A stretch of DNA of 64,000 bases from Streptomyces sp. SLBN-118 (GTDB taxonomy: Bacteria; Actinomycetota; Actinomycetes; Streptomycetales; Streptomycetaceae). The stretch covers positions 2,976,001 to 3,040,000 of the forward strand of contig NZ_VFNP01000001.1 of assembly GCF_006715635.1 (NCBI RefSeq), given 5' to 3'. The position numbers were made by a program, and so were the translations under genes. The notes beneath the pieces are model-generated. The model saw nothing but the letters and a program-made list of their open reading frames with translations, did not search any database and had not been told where the DNA came from. Below, piece after piece: positions 34,600-43,022 of this stretch (position 1 is its first letter; each line of letters opens with the position of its first letter).

Positions 34600-35697
34600 T
34601 TATGCCGGGGCCGGCAGCCGCTGGACGTCGCGTGCCGTCCCCGTCACTCCCGCCAGAAATCCCTGGGCCCGCGGGGAGGCGCTGTCTCTGAGCCACTCCG
34701 GGGCGATGTCGCAGACGGCCACCCGGACGCCCGTGCCCACCAGGGCGAGCGGCAGGGTGTGCACGACGGTGGACGGAAAGCTGAGGACCGTACGGCCGAT
34801 CGGGCCACGGCGGGCGATCAGCTCCAGCGGCAGGTCGGGGCGGACGATCTCCAGGCCGGTCTCGACGGCGAGGCGGTGGAGCTTTTCCGAGCTCTCCCGG
34901 CGGTGCGCGAAATAGCGGGTGGCGCCGTGCGTACGGGCCAGGGCGGCAACCGCTTCCACGTACTGGTCCGGATCCACGACGCCGGTCTCCACCAGGGACG
35001 TGCCCACCAGGTCCGCGCCCCGGGTGATCTTGGGCGGGCCGAAGCGGGAACGGGTCCAGGCGAAGCGGTTGGGTGTGACGGTGATCCCGGGCGGCGGCTC
35101 GACCGGCATCGAGGTGAAGACCTCGACCTGCCGGCTGCGGGAGGGCGTGAGCCTGCGGCGGGCCAGAAGGGTGACGGGCGCGAGCACGAGTTCGCGCAGG
35201 CCCAGCCTGCCGCGCCGGTGCCAGCGCACCAGCTTCTCGCCGCGCGCGAGCTGGGCGACGAACTCCATCGTGGCCGTGCCGTCGTCGACGACGGTCAGAT
35301 CCCTGCTGCCGGTCATGGTCAGCAGCAGCTGTACGTAGCGCGAGAACGGGTCACCTATGACGATGCGCTCGGCCCGGTGGAGCATCGGGGCCAGCTCCCG
35401 CACCGTCTTCAGCGGGGCCTTCGTCCCGCCGCGCGCCTCCTGCCAGCGCACGGTGAACCCCTCGTCGCGGGCCAGCTCCGCCATCCGGCGCAGCTGGCCG
35501 CGCGACATGGGGTCGGTGGGCGACAGGACGACCACCGTGAGCTCGGCGACCGGCAGACGTGCGGTCGCAGTCGGGCCGGTCGGCTGTGTCGGGACCCCGC
35601 TCAGCGTCGCCCCGCCCAGCGTCGCACCGGGCCTGGAGTGGGCCCACTCGAGGACGTTCAGGAGCTGGACCGGACTCTCGACGAAAGCGAGATTCAC
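34600..35697 (-). CDS. Putative glycosyltransferase of the polysialyltransferase/GT52-like superfamily
   Basis: A 365-residue protein starting NLAFVESPVQLLNVLEWA, a pattern seen in sialyl- and capsule-transferase relatives. It has VVDDGTATME (compare the D/E-D/E-G motif of bacterial polysialyltransferases) and a later RYFAHRRESSEK and LSFPSTVVHTLPLAL, suited to a CMP-sugar site. It is the last gene of the operon with neuB and neuA, 102 bases downstream of neuB. Transfer of a nonulosonic acid onto a surface polymer is inferred. Confidence 0.65.
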   Translation of the reverse strand: MNLAFVESPVQLLNVLEWAHSRPGATLGGATLSGVPTQPTGPTATARLPVAELTVVVLSPTDPMSRGQLRRMAELARDEGFTVRWQEARGGTKAPLKTVRELAPMLHRAERIVIGDPFSRYVQLLLTMTGSRDLTVVDDGTATMEFVAQLARGEKLVRWHRRGRLGLRELVLAPVTLLARRRLTPSRSRQVEVFTSMPVEPPPGITVTPNRFAWTRSRFGPPKITRGADLVGTSLVETGVVDPDQYVEAVAALARTHGATRYFAHRRESSEKLHRLAVETGLEIVRPDLPLELIARRGPIGRTVLSFPSTVVHTLPLALVGTGVRVAVCDIAPEWLRDSASPRAQGFLAGVTGTARDVQRLPAPA

Positions 35698-35799
35698 TGA
35701 AGTTCACCTCGTGATGCCGGATGAGCCGGCCCGGCCTGCCCTTGCGGCGGGGGGTCCGGGAAGGGCTTCCCGGGGTGAGACACCACGACGGCCTGCCCG

Positions 35800-36723
35800 T
35801 CAGACCGCGGCCGGCTCGCGGTCGCCGGCCTCGGCGACGACGCCCGCGACCCGGCGCAGCTTCTTCATCGGGGCGAGCTCGGACTCGTAGACCTTCTTGA
35901 CGCCGTCGCCGAGCGCGGTCTCGATGATGCGGATGTCGCGGACCAGGCGCTGCAGGCCGCCCGGCTCGACGGAGGCCGCCTGGTCGGAGCCCCACATGGC
36001 GCGGTCGAGGGTGATGTGACGCTCGACGAACGCGGCGCCGAGTGCGACCGCGGCGAGCGTGGTCTGCAGGCCGGTTTCGTGGCCGGAGTAGCCGATCGGG
36101 ACGTTCGGGTACTCGCCCTGGAGGGTGTTGATGACGCGGAGGTTGAGCTCCTCCGCCTTGGCCGGGTACGTCGAAGTGGCGTGGCAGAGCAGGATGTTGT
36201 CGCTGCCGAGCACCTCCACGGCGTGACGGATCTGCCTCGGCGTCGACATGCCGGTGGAGAGGATGACCGTCTTGCCCGTGGCACGCAGGGCGCGCAGCAG
36301 CTCGTCGTCGGTGAGCGCGGCGGAGGCCACCTTGTGGGCGGGCATGTTGAACTTCTCCAGGAAGGCGACGGCCTCGGTGTCCCACGGGGAGGCGAACCAG
36401 TCGATGCCGCGCTTCTTGCAGTGCGCGTCGATCTGGCGGTACTCGTCCTCGCCGAACTCGACGCGGTGGCGGTAGTCGATGTACGTCATCCGGCCCCAGG
36501 GGGTGTCGCGCTCGATGTCCCACTGGTCGCGCGGGGTACAGATCTCCGGGGTGCGCTTCTGGAACTTGACCGCGTCACAGCCGGCGTCGGCGGCGGCATC
36601 GATGAGCGCAAAGGCGTTGTTCAGGTCGCCGTTGTGGTTGATGCCGATCTCACCGGTGACATAGACGGGGTGGCCGGGTCCGGCGGTCTTGGTGCCGAGT
36701 GTGCGCAGGCGCGACGGGCTCAT
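35800..36723 (-). CDS. neuB: NeuB-family nonulosonate synthase (sialic acid/Kdn type)
   Basis: A 307-residue TIM-barrel enzyme condensing phosphoenolpyruvate with a hexosamine or hexose (phosphate) to make a nine-carbon acid. Motifs: YVTGEIGINHNGDL, KFQKRTPEICTP, TVILSTGMSTP, LLCHATSTYPA and GYSGHETG. The C-terminal SAF (antifreeze-like) domain of most NeuB proteins is absent. The S. coelicolor counterpart region has been linked to teichulosonic (Kdn) cell-wall polymer, so Kdn is a plausible product. The ATG at 36723 lies 13 bases after the neuA fusion gene. Confidence 0.9.
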   Translation of the reverse strand: MSPSRLRTLGTKTAGPGHPVYVTGEIGINHNGDLNNAFALIDAAADAGCDAVKFQKRTPEICTPRDQWDIERDTPWGRMTYIDYRHRVEFGEDEYRQIDAHCKKRGIDWFASPWDTEAVAFLEKFNMPAHKVASAALTDDELLRALRATGKTVILSTGMSTPRQIRHAVEVLGSDNILLCHATSTYPAKAEELNLRVINTLQGEYPNVPIGYSGHETGLQTTLAAVALGAAFVERHITLDRAMWGSDQAASVEPGGLQRLVRDIRIIETALGDGVKKVYESELAPMKKLRRVAGVVAEAGDREPAAV

Positions 36724-36736
36724 GAGGGGACGTTCC

Positions 36737-38005
36737 TTACTTCTCGGGGGAGTTGGGGCACGTGGCAGGGGATTCGGGGGTGCTCTCGGGGGTGTTGAGC
36801 GCCGGGCCGAGGAGCCAGGAGGCGATCTCGCGGATCGCTCCCTCGCCGCCACGCGTGGATGTGACGGCGCGCGCCGAGGCACGTACGGAGCCGTGCGCAC
36901 TCGCGACGGCCACGGGCCAGCCGACGAGGTTGAAGCACGGAAGATCGTTGACGTCGTTGCCGACGTAGAGCACCCGGTCCGGGGCGATCCCCCGCTCCTC
37001 GCACCACTGCTTCAGTGCGAGGTCCTTGCGGTCGATGCCGTGCAGGACGGGGACGTCGAGCTTGCGGCCGCGTGCGGCGACGACCGGGTTCTGCTCGGTC
37101 GAAAGGATCAGCAGTTCCAGGCCCGCCCTGCGCAGATGCGCGATGCCGAGGCCGTCGCCGCGGTGCACGGCGACCGTCTCGTGGCCGTCCGCGTCGATCC
37201 AGACGCGGTCGTCGGTCTGGGTGCCGTCGAAGTCCAGGACGACGGCGTCGACGTCCTCGCGCGTGGGCTGCGCGGGAGTGTCGAGGAGCGGCGCGAGGGC
37301 GCGGGCCCGGGCCAGGTCGTGCGGGTCGTCGACTTCGAGGACGCGCGCGGGGTCGGTGCGCACGAGCGCGGTGCGGCCGAAGAATCGGTGCCCTGCCTCC
37401 CGGAAGCCGGTGGCGGACATCGCATACGCGGCCCCGGTCTCCAGGAAGTCCTGCGGCCGGTCCTGACGGCGGGGCCGGAAGGACGCGTCGTGGTTGACGC
37501 CGTATCCGCGGACCCCGGCTGCGGTGGGGCCGTCGACGCCCTGGGCCGCGGGGCCGGCGTGGCTTTCCTCCTCGCGCCAGACGAAGCCGTGGAAGGGGGC
37601 CACGGTGACCGCGCTGTCCGCGCCGCCCTCAATGACCGCGGACGCGACGCCTTCGACGTCCTCGCGGGTGAGGAAGGGGCTGGTGCACTGGACGAGCAGG
37701 ACCACGTCCACGGGCTCGCCGTGCATCGCCTCGTGGGCGTCCATCGCGTGCAGCACCGCGGACTCGCTGGTAGCGGTGTCCCCGGCGATCTCGGCGGGAC
37801 GCAGCACGACTTCGGCGCCCGCGCTGCGGGCCGTGGCCGCGATGTCGGCGTCGTCCGTGGAGACCACGACATCGGTGACCAGACGGGCGGCGAGGCTCTC
37901 GCGCACGGCTCGTGCGACGAGCGGCACACCGGCCACGGGGGCCAGGTTCTTGGCCGGTACGCCCTTGGAGCCGCCCCGGGCGGGAATCACGGCGAGAACG
38001 GTCAT
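36737..38005 (-). CDS. neuA: CMP-nonulosonate synthetase fused to HAD phosphatase
   Basis: A 422-residue bifunctional protein. Residues 1-230 are a NeuA-type cytidylyltransferase (IPARGGSKGVPAKN, LLVQCTSPFLTREDVEG) activating the sugar acid with CTP. Residues about 250-405 are a HAD phosphatase of the KdsC/Neu9P-phosphatase type with nucleophile DFDGT and the metal loop GNDVNDLPCF. The phosphatase would dephosphorylate the 9-phosphate made by a Kdn-9-P or Neu5Ac-9-P synthase before activation. AGGAG precedes the ATG at 38005. It lies between the DUF6716-like gene and neuB in one operon. Confidence 0.9.
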   Translation of the reverse strand: MTVLAVIPARGGSKGVPAKNLAPVAGVPLVARAVRESLAARLVTDVVVSTDDADIAATARSAGAEVVLRPAEIAGDTATSESAVLHAMDAHEAMHGEPVDVVLLVQCTSPFLTREDVEGVASAVIEGGADSAVTVAPFHGFVWREEESHAGPAAQGVDGPTAAGVRGYGVNHDASFRPRRQDRPQDFLETGAAYAMSATGFREAGHRFFGRTALVRTDPARVLEVDDPHDLARARALAPLLDTPAQPTREDVDAVVLDFDGTQTDDRVWIDADGHETVAVHRGDGLGIAHLRRAGLELLILSTEQNPVVAARGRKLDVPVLHGIDRKDLALKQWCEERGIAPDRVLYVGNDVNDLPCFNLVGWPVAVASAHGSVRASARAVTSTRGGEGAIREIASWLLGPALNTPESTPESPATCPNSPEK

Positions 38006-38055
38006 CGATGCTCCTGAGTACGGGTGTTGAGAGGCGGCGCCGGTGCGCGCGGGCG

Positions 38056-39381
38056 TCACAGTTCGCCCAGTCGGCGGATGACGGGGGCGACGCGCTGCAC
38101 GCCGTGGCGGTACGCGCCGCGCGCCGCGTTCCGTACGGCGTCGCGCACCACGCGCCTGAGGCCGCCGACCTCCGCCTTCGGCGCCGCGCCCGGCAGCGGC
38201 GTGCCGTCGGGAGCCAGGTGGTGGCGGGCGAGGATGCCGGGCAGATAGCCGGGTGCGGTGGCGGGGGTGTAGTACGGCTCGATCGGCGGGAGTCCGGGCT
38301 GCCCGAGCAGTCCGGCCACGCGCTTGCGGGCCGCGTCGAAGGCCGTGTCGTACGCGCCGTCGGCGGCGACACCCTGCCGTGCCAGCCAGTCCTGGTCGGG
38401 AACCGGACGGTGGCCGCCGTCGAGCTGGTCCCAGGAGGCCAGCAGCCCGGAGCCGAGGAAGTGATGGTTGCCGAGTGCCTCGCGCACGCCCAGGTCGCTG
38501 AGGACCGCGGTGGGCACGCCCCGGTGCAGGGACTCCAGCGCGGCCGTCGAGGAGACCGTCACCAGGAGGTCGGTGCGGTCGAGCACCTCGCCCATGTGCC
38601 CGTACACCAGGCTGAAGTTGGGCGGCAGTCCGCCGGGCAGCCGGTCGGCGAGCTTCTGGTACGGAAGCTCTTCGAGGTGTGTGGTGTGCTCGCCCGGCTT
38701 CGAGCGCAGCTTCAGCAGCACCTCGCGGTGCGGGTGGAGCCGGGCGTGCTCGACGAGCCGGCGCAGCAGATAGGTGCGGTCGGCGCGGGACTCGGGCACG
38801 GAGGGCTGGGCGGCGAAGACGACGGTGTCACGGCCCTCCTCGCGTTCGTAGGGCGCACCGCCGAGGAAGGGCAGCGCGGCCTCCGTGACGGACGAGGCAT
38901 CGGCGGCCACGCCCTCGTACACCGCCCGGAAGCGGTCCGCGTCGTGCCGGGAGTTGGCGAGGACGACATCCGCGCCGTGCCGAAGCAGCAGGCCGTCGGC
39001 GAGCTTTTCGTATACGACTCCGACGTAGCCGGTGACGACCACGGGCCGCTCGTCCATGCGCAGCGCGGCCAGTCCGTGCAGCATCGCCTGGACGGCGCCG
39101 CCGACGAGGGCGAGCACGACCACGTCGTACCGTTCGTCACGTATCGCCCGCAGAAACTCCATCCCGGTGACCTCGCGCAGCTCGTCGGCGCTCACGCCGA
39201 CCTCGGCGAGCTGGCGGGCCGTGGGAGTCGCCCGGCCGCGCAGCAGAAAGCCGGTCAGCTCGACAGGATTCGCCGCGTCGTCCGGGGCGATACGGCGCGC
39301 GGTGAGCGCGCCCCATTTCCACCGGGTGTCGGAGTCGGCGAGCACGGCGACCCGTACGGCCTGGCTGGTACTTGATGGCAC
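38056..39381 (-). CDS. DUF6716-like putative glycosyltransferase
   Basis: A 441-residue protein of GT-B appearance. The N-terminal half begins VRVAVLADSDTRWKWGAL; the C-terminal half has LLKLRSKPGE and LLVTVSSTAALES, typical of a nucleotide-sugar site. It is the first gene of the leftward operon followed by neuA and neuB. The GTG at 39381 lies seven bases after TAACGT (39389-39394, minus strand), so it looks leaderless. Acceptor and donor are unknown; involvement in the same surface glycan is inferred. Confidence 0.7.
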   Translation of the reverse strand: MPSSTSQAVRVAVLADSDTRWKWGALTARRIAPDDAANPVELTGFLLRGRATPTARQLAEVGVSADELREVTGMEFLRAIRDERYDVVVLALVGGAVQAMLHGLAALRMDERPVVVTGYVGVVYEKLADGLLLRHGADVVLANSRHDADRFRAVYEGVAADASSVTEAALPFLGGAPYEREEGRDTVVFAAQPSVPESRADRTYLLRRLVEHARLHPHREVLLKLRSKPGEHTTHLEELPYQKLADRLPGGLPPNFSLVYGHMGEVLDRTDLLVTVSSTAALESLHRGVPTAVLSDLGVREALGNHHFLGSGLLASWDQLDGGHRPVPDQDWLARQGVAADGAYDTAFDAARKRVAGLLGQPGLPPIEPYYTPATAPGYLPGILARHHLAPDGTPLPGAAPKAEVGGLRRVVRDAVRNAARGAYRHGVQRVAPVIRRLGEL

Positions 39382-39568
39382 GTCGAGGACGTTAGAAAGC
39401 CATTCCGTTTGACGGCCCAACTCGACCGCAACAGATGGTTAACAGCGTGTCGACGGTTGGCGAAAAAGCCAGGGAATCAGGCCGGTTAACCATTCCGCCA
39501 TTCTTCGTTCACCCATCATCTCTCCCAGGGACAGGGCACATGCCGGGTGGCGGCCTAACCTCACGCAG
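39382..39568. promoter_or_regulatory. Divergent leaderless promoters of the nonulosonate cluster
   Basis: The 187-bp region drives both operons. Leftward: TAACGT (minus strand, 39389-39394) seven bases before the GTG at 39381. Rightward: TAACCT (39556-39561) seven bases before the GTG at 39569. Neither start has a Shine-Dalgarno. The centre is relatively AT-rich compared with its surroundings. Confidence 0.65.
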
Positions 39569-40549
39569 GTGGTTAAGCTCTCCGTCATCGTGCCGTTCTA
39601 CAACGTGCAGACATACGCGCCCGACACACTCAGGAGTCTCCAGGCGAACGCCCGCCGGGACTTCGAATTCCTGCTGGTCGACGACTGTTCGACGGACGGG
39701 ACACCGGAGATCCTCGAGCGCGCGGAGCGTGAGGTTCCGGGAGCTCGGCTCATCAGACATGAGCGGAACGGCGGGCTCGCCACCGCGCGCAACACCGGCC
39801 TCGACGCCGCGAGCGGGGAGTACATCACCTTCCTGGACGGCGACGACTGGCTGGCGCCCGGCCACTACGAGACGCTGCTCAGCGCGATGGAGGAGCTGGG
39901 CTGCGACTTCGTACGCACCGACCACGTCCAGTGCACGGCAAGAGCCCGCACGGTCCACCGTGTCCCGGTCGGCCGGCGCGGCGAGGTGCTGCGGCCCCGT
40001 GACGCCATCCTGCCCGCCGACCGCTCCACCGGTGTCGACTACCCGATGGCATGGGCGGGGATGTACCACCGGCGGCTCGCGGAGCGCGGGCTGCTGCACT
40101 TCACCGACGGACTGCGCACGGCCGAGGACCGGCCGTGGATCTGGCGGCTGCACCGCGAGGCGCAAACCTTCGCCGCGATCAGTCACTTGGGGATCTTCTA
40201 CCGGCGCGGAGTTGCATCATCCCTGACACAAATCGGTGACATTCGACAGCTCGATTTCATCCGCGCATTCGACCAGGTACTCGAAGAAACGGCGAAGGAT
40301 CCCGATTCCGCTCGGCTTCTTCCAAAAGCCGTGCGAACGTACTGTGCCGTCATTTCCCACCACCTGGGATCAGCAGAGAAGTTCGAACCCGCAGTGGCGC
40401 GGAAATTGCGTGCTATGAGCGCGGCGGCGCTGAAAAGGATGCCGCAGGACATTTTGAAGGAAGCGCTGGACTCGATGGACTCCGAGCGCGCGTCGAAGCT
40501 GCGCAGGCTGCGCCGCCGCCCCTCGTTCTCGGTGGAGGCCGCGGCCTGA
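39569..40549 (+). CDS. Family 2 glycosyltransferase
   Basis: A 326-residue GT-A enzyme: nucleotide-binding VKLSVIVPFYNVQTYAPDTL, VDDCSTDGT, and the DxD motif in TFLDGDDWLAPGHYE. A second acidic motif TAEDRPWIWRL lies near residue 185. It transfers a sugar from an activated donor to the growing surface glycan or its lipid carrier, probably at the inner face of the membrane. It starts a rightward operon, overlapping the next gene by one base (TGATG). Donor identity is unknown. Confidence 0.88.
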   Translation: MVKLSVIVPFYNVQTYAPDTLRSLQANARRDFEFLLVDDCSTDGTPEILERAEREVPGARLIRHERNGGLATARNTGLDAASGEYITFLDGDDWLAPGHYETLLSAMEELGCDFVRTDHVQCTARARTVHRVPVGRRGEVLRPRDAILPADRSTGVDYPMAWAGMYHRRLAERGLLHFTDGLRTAEDRPWIWRLHREAQTFAAISHLGIFYRRGVASSLTQIGDIRQLDFIRAFDQVLEETAKDPDSARLLPKAVRTYCAVISHHLGSAEKFEPAVARKLRAMSAAALKRMPQDILKEALDSMDSERASKLRRLRRRPSFSVEAAA

Positions 40550-41868
40550 TGCCTACGACCCAGATCTTCTACGCGTCGTCCCTGTACGGGGCCGCAACGC
40601 TCGCCGCGGCGATCGACAGCGGCTGCTTCGCCACTGCCGACCGGCGCCTGCTCCTGGTCGCCAACAACGCCACCACGCCCGAGACATCACCCCCGCTCGA
40701 CGCGATGCCCGGCTTCGAGCAGCTGCGCGACCGCTTCGACGGCGTGCTGTCCTGGAACGAGGCCGTCGCCCCCTTCCATCCGGGAGGCTGGTCCCCGCGC
40801 TCGGACGACATCCCGATGTGGGAGCGGTATCTGCGGATGCTGTGGGACCTCGGCGACGACAGCATCGAGCTGGCGGTCGAGTCCATCCAGGTCACCCCGG
40901 CGCTCGCCGTCGCGCAGCTGTTCCCGGAGGCCAGGCTGGACGTGTACGCGGACGGGCTCATGAGCTACGGCCCCACCCGCAACAAGATCGACCCGCTGGT
41001 CGGCGAGCGGGTGCGCACGCTCTTCCACCTGGACCTCGTACCGGGCCTGAAGCCACTGCTGCTGGCGGAGTTCGGTGCCGAGCCGAAGGTCGTGCCGACC
41101 GAGGCCTTCGTCAAGGTCGTCGCCGAACTCGCCGACACCGTGACGGACCTGGCACCTGTCGAGGGCGACGGTCCTGCACTGCTGCTCGGCCAGTACCTCG
41201 CCGCGCTCGGCATCATCACGCACGAGGAGGAAGCGGCCCTCCATGTGCAGATGGTGCGGGGCGCGGTCGAGCTCGGCCACCGGCGGATCGTCTTCAAACC
41301 GCACCCCACCGCACCGGCGTCCTGGACGCGCACGCTGGAGCGCGAGGCGGAGGCGCTGGAGGCGGAACTGACCGTCCTGGACCGGCCGATCATCGCGGAA
41401 GCGCTCTACCGTCAGCTGCGGCCCGCCCTGGTGGCAGGCTGCTTCTCGACCGCGCTCTTCACCGCAAGCACCTTCTACGGCATCCCCGTCGCCCGGATCG
41501 GCACGGAGCCGCTGCTCGACCGGCTCACGCCGTACCAGAACAGCAACCGGATCCCGGTGACGCTCGTCGACGCGCTGGTCCCGGATCTGGCGCAGGGCGA
41601 GTCGGGCGCGGCCAAGGAGGCGGACGAGACGCTGAAGGGCCTGGTCACCTCGGTCGGCTACGCGATGCAGCCGCAGCTGCGGCCGGATCTGCGGGAGGCG
41701 GCGATGGCGCATCTGGGCCGCCACACGGACAAGCGCACGATGCGCTTCTTCAAGCGCCGGAGGCTGACGGTGCTGGGCCTGCCGGGAGGAATCCCGGTGC
41801 CGCGGCACGCGGCGGTGCGCCGGGTGGTCCGCAGGGCGCGCCGCCTGAAGCGCCTGGCGCTGGGCTGA
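40549..41868 (+). CDS. Polysialyltransferase-family (PF07388-like) glycosyltransferase
   Basis: A 439-residue protein beginning TQIFYASSLYGAATLAAAI. It carries motifs seen in bacterial polysialyltransferases: VYADGLMSYGP (acidic-DG motif), FKPHPTAPASW (HP motif) and GCFSTALFTASTFYGIP (Ser/Thr motif). The C-terminus is strongly basic (FFKRRRLTV, RVVRRARRLKRLA), suitable for membrane or acceptor binding. With NeuB and CMP-activation encoded next door, polymerisation or transfer of a nonulosonic acid is the best inference. Confidence 0.78.
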   Translation: MPTTQIFYASSLYGAATLAAAIDSGCFATADRRLLLVANNATTPETSPPLDAMPGFEQLRDRFDGVLSWNEAVAPFHPGGWSPRSDDIPMWERYLRMLWDLGDDSIELAVESIQVTPALAVAQLFPEARLDVYADGLMSYGPTRNKIDPLVGERVRTLFHLDLVPGLKPLLLAEFGAEPKVVPTEAFVKVVAELADTVTDLAPVEGDGPALLLGQYLAALGIITHEEEAALHVQMVRGAVELGHRRIVFKPHPTAPASWTRTLEREAEALEAELTVLDRPIIAEALYRQLRPALVAGCFSTALFTASTFYGIPVARIGTEPLLDRLTPYQNSNRIPVTLVDALVPDLAQGESGAAKEADETLKGLVTSVGYAMQPQLRPDLREAAMAHLGRHTDKRTMRFFKRRRLTVLGLPGGIPVPRHAAVRRVVRRARRLKRLALG

Positions 41869-41877
41869 CAGGGCGGC

Positions 41878-42245
41878 CCTCCCTGGGGCTCCGCCCCCAG
41901 GCCAACTCCCCGTCCGGGGGTCCAAGGGGCTGAATGTACGGCTCGGCCGCATACCTGGCCCGTCCGGCGCTGGAGGACATGCGCCGCAGGCCGCGCACGG
42001 GTTCCGGGGCGAAGCCCCGGCTCACGCCGCTAACCCGGCCCAGAGATCCGGGGCGAAGCCCCGCTCCGCGCCGCCAAGCCGGCGCAAGGACCCGGGGCCG
42101 AGCCCCAGCTCCCGCCGCGAACGAGGCGCAAGGATCCGAGGGCAAAGCCCCGGTTCGTGCCCCGAACCGGGCGCAGGATCCAGGGGCAAAGCCCCAGTCC
42201 GCGCCACGGGCCCGGCACAAGGATCCGGGGCGAAGCCCCAGTCGG
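41878..42245. repeat. Tandem hairpin minisatellite (about 44-bp units)
   Basis: After the polysialyltransferase-like gene, about six imperfect units with a period of 43-45 bp run from about 42000 to 42245. Each contains a small hairpin of the type CCGGGGCGAAGCCCC flanked by GCGCAAGGATC-like sequence; a related GGGGCTCCGCCCC hairpin lies near 41886. The apparent open frame across it encodes only the repeat and lacks normal codon bias. The remainder to 42316 is GC-rich and without a gene. Confidence 0.75.
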
Positions 42246-42316
42246 GCTGGAGGTACCTCCCACGGCCGCCAGGCCGGTTAGGGGAGGCCGGGGCGGGGAA
42301 AAGCCCGCCGCAGGCG

Positions 42317-42964
42317 CTACGCGCCGCCCCGCAGCACCGCCCCCACCCCCGCCACCACCACCGCGAGCCCCGCCTCGAACCCCTCCTCGTGGCCGCGGAA
42401 GATCTCCTCCCCCGCCGCCGCCGCGAGCGGATACTCCGCCAGCCGCTCGGCGCGAGCCGCCAGGTCGTACCCCTCCGCGCCGGTCGCCGGGTCCGGCCCC
42501 ATCGACTGTTCCTCGATCACGTACCCGATCGTGTAGCTGTACACGGTGAGCCAGGCCCGCGCCGCCGCGCCCCGCGTGAAGCCCGCCTCCGTGAGCAGGC
42601 GCAGGTGCGCCTCCATCGGCGCGGCGTAGCTCGTGTCGGTGAAGTGCGTACCGCTGTAGACCTTCGCGCCGTCCCGGTAGCGCAGCAGATGCTCCCGCAG
42701 AGCCCGCATCGCCGCGGCGAGGACCTGGGGCCAGTCGCCGTGCGGTTCCGACGGCGCCACGTCGGCCGCCATCCGCCGCACCATCTCCGTGGCCATCTCG
42801 TCGAGCAGCGCCTGTTTGTCCTTGAAGTGCCAGTACAGCGCGGGCGCCTTGACGTCGAGTTCCTTGGCGATCGCGCGCAGCGTCAGCCCTTCGAGGCCCA
42901 CGTCGTTGAGCAGGCGCAGGGCGGCTCGCGCCACCCGGGTCCGGTCGAGTCGTTCAGCAGCCAC
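42317..42964 (-). CDS. TetR-family repressor
   Basis: A 215-residue regulator. The N-terminal HTH (LDRTRVARAALRLLNDVGLE, then AIAKELDVKAPALYWHFKDK) is of the TetR-class, with a C-terminal ligand domain like that of tetracycline repressors. It is divergent from a flavin monooxygenase with two matching palindromes between, the typical TetR/target arrangement. The GTG at 42964 lies six bases after a TAAGTT -10 box that overlaps an operator, implying autoregulation. Confidence 0.92.
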   Translation of the reverse strand: MAAERLDRTRVARAALRLLNDVGLEGLTLRAIAKELDVKAPALYWHFKDKQALLDEMATEMVRRMAADVAPSEPHGDWPQVLAAAMRALREHLLRYRDGAKVYSGTHFTDTSYAAPMEAHLRLLTEAGFTRGAAARAWLTVYSYTIGYVIEEQSMGPDPATGAEGYDLAARAERLAEYPLAAAAGEEIFRGHEEGFEAGLAVVVAGVGAVLRGGA

Positions 42965-42965
42965 C

Positions 42966-43022
42966 TTGACAACTTAACAGTGTTAAGCACATCCTCCAAC
43001 CATGGAACTTAACAGCGTTAAG
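42966..43022. promoter_or_regulatory. Twin TetR operators and divergent promoters
   Basis: Two near-identical 15-bp palindromes, CTTAACAGTGTTAAG (42973-42987) and CTTAACAGCGTTAAG (43008-43022), are spaced 35 bp apart. TTGACA (42966-42971) is a -35 for the monooxygenase. The first operator lies in its -35/-10 spacer and overlaps the tetR -10. The second lies inside the monooxygenase coding region, where it encodes residues 3-7 (LNSVK). Confidence 0.85.

Noticed and set aside
41878..42245. Tandem units considered as a CRISPR array
   Set aside because: Units are imperfect, contiguous and carry no unique spacers; there are no cas genes nearby.
41934..42281. A 115-residue plus-strand frame
   Set aside because: It consists of the translated 44-bp hairpin repeat and lacks a ribosome binding site; it is better explained as intergenic repeat DNA.
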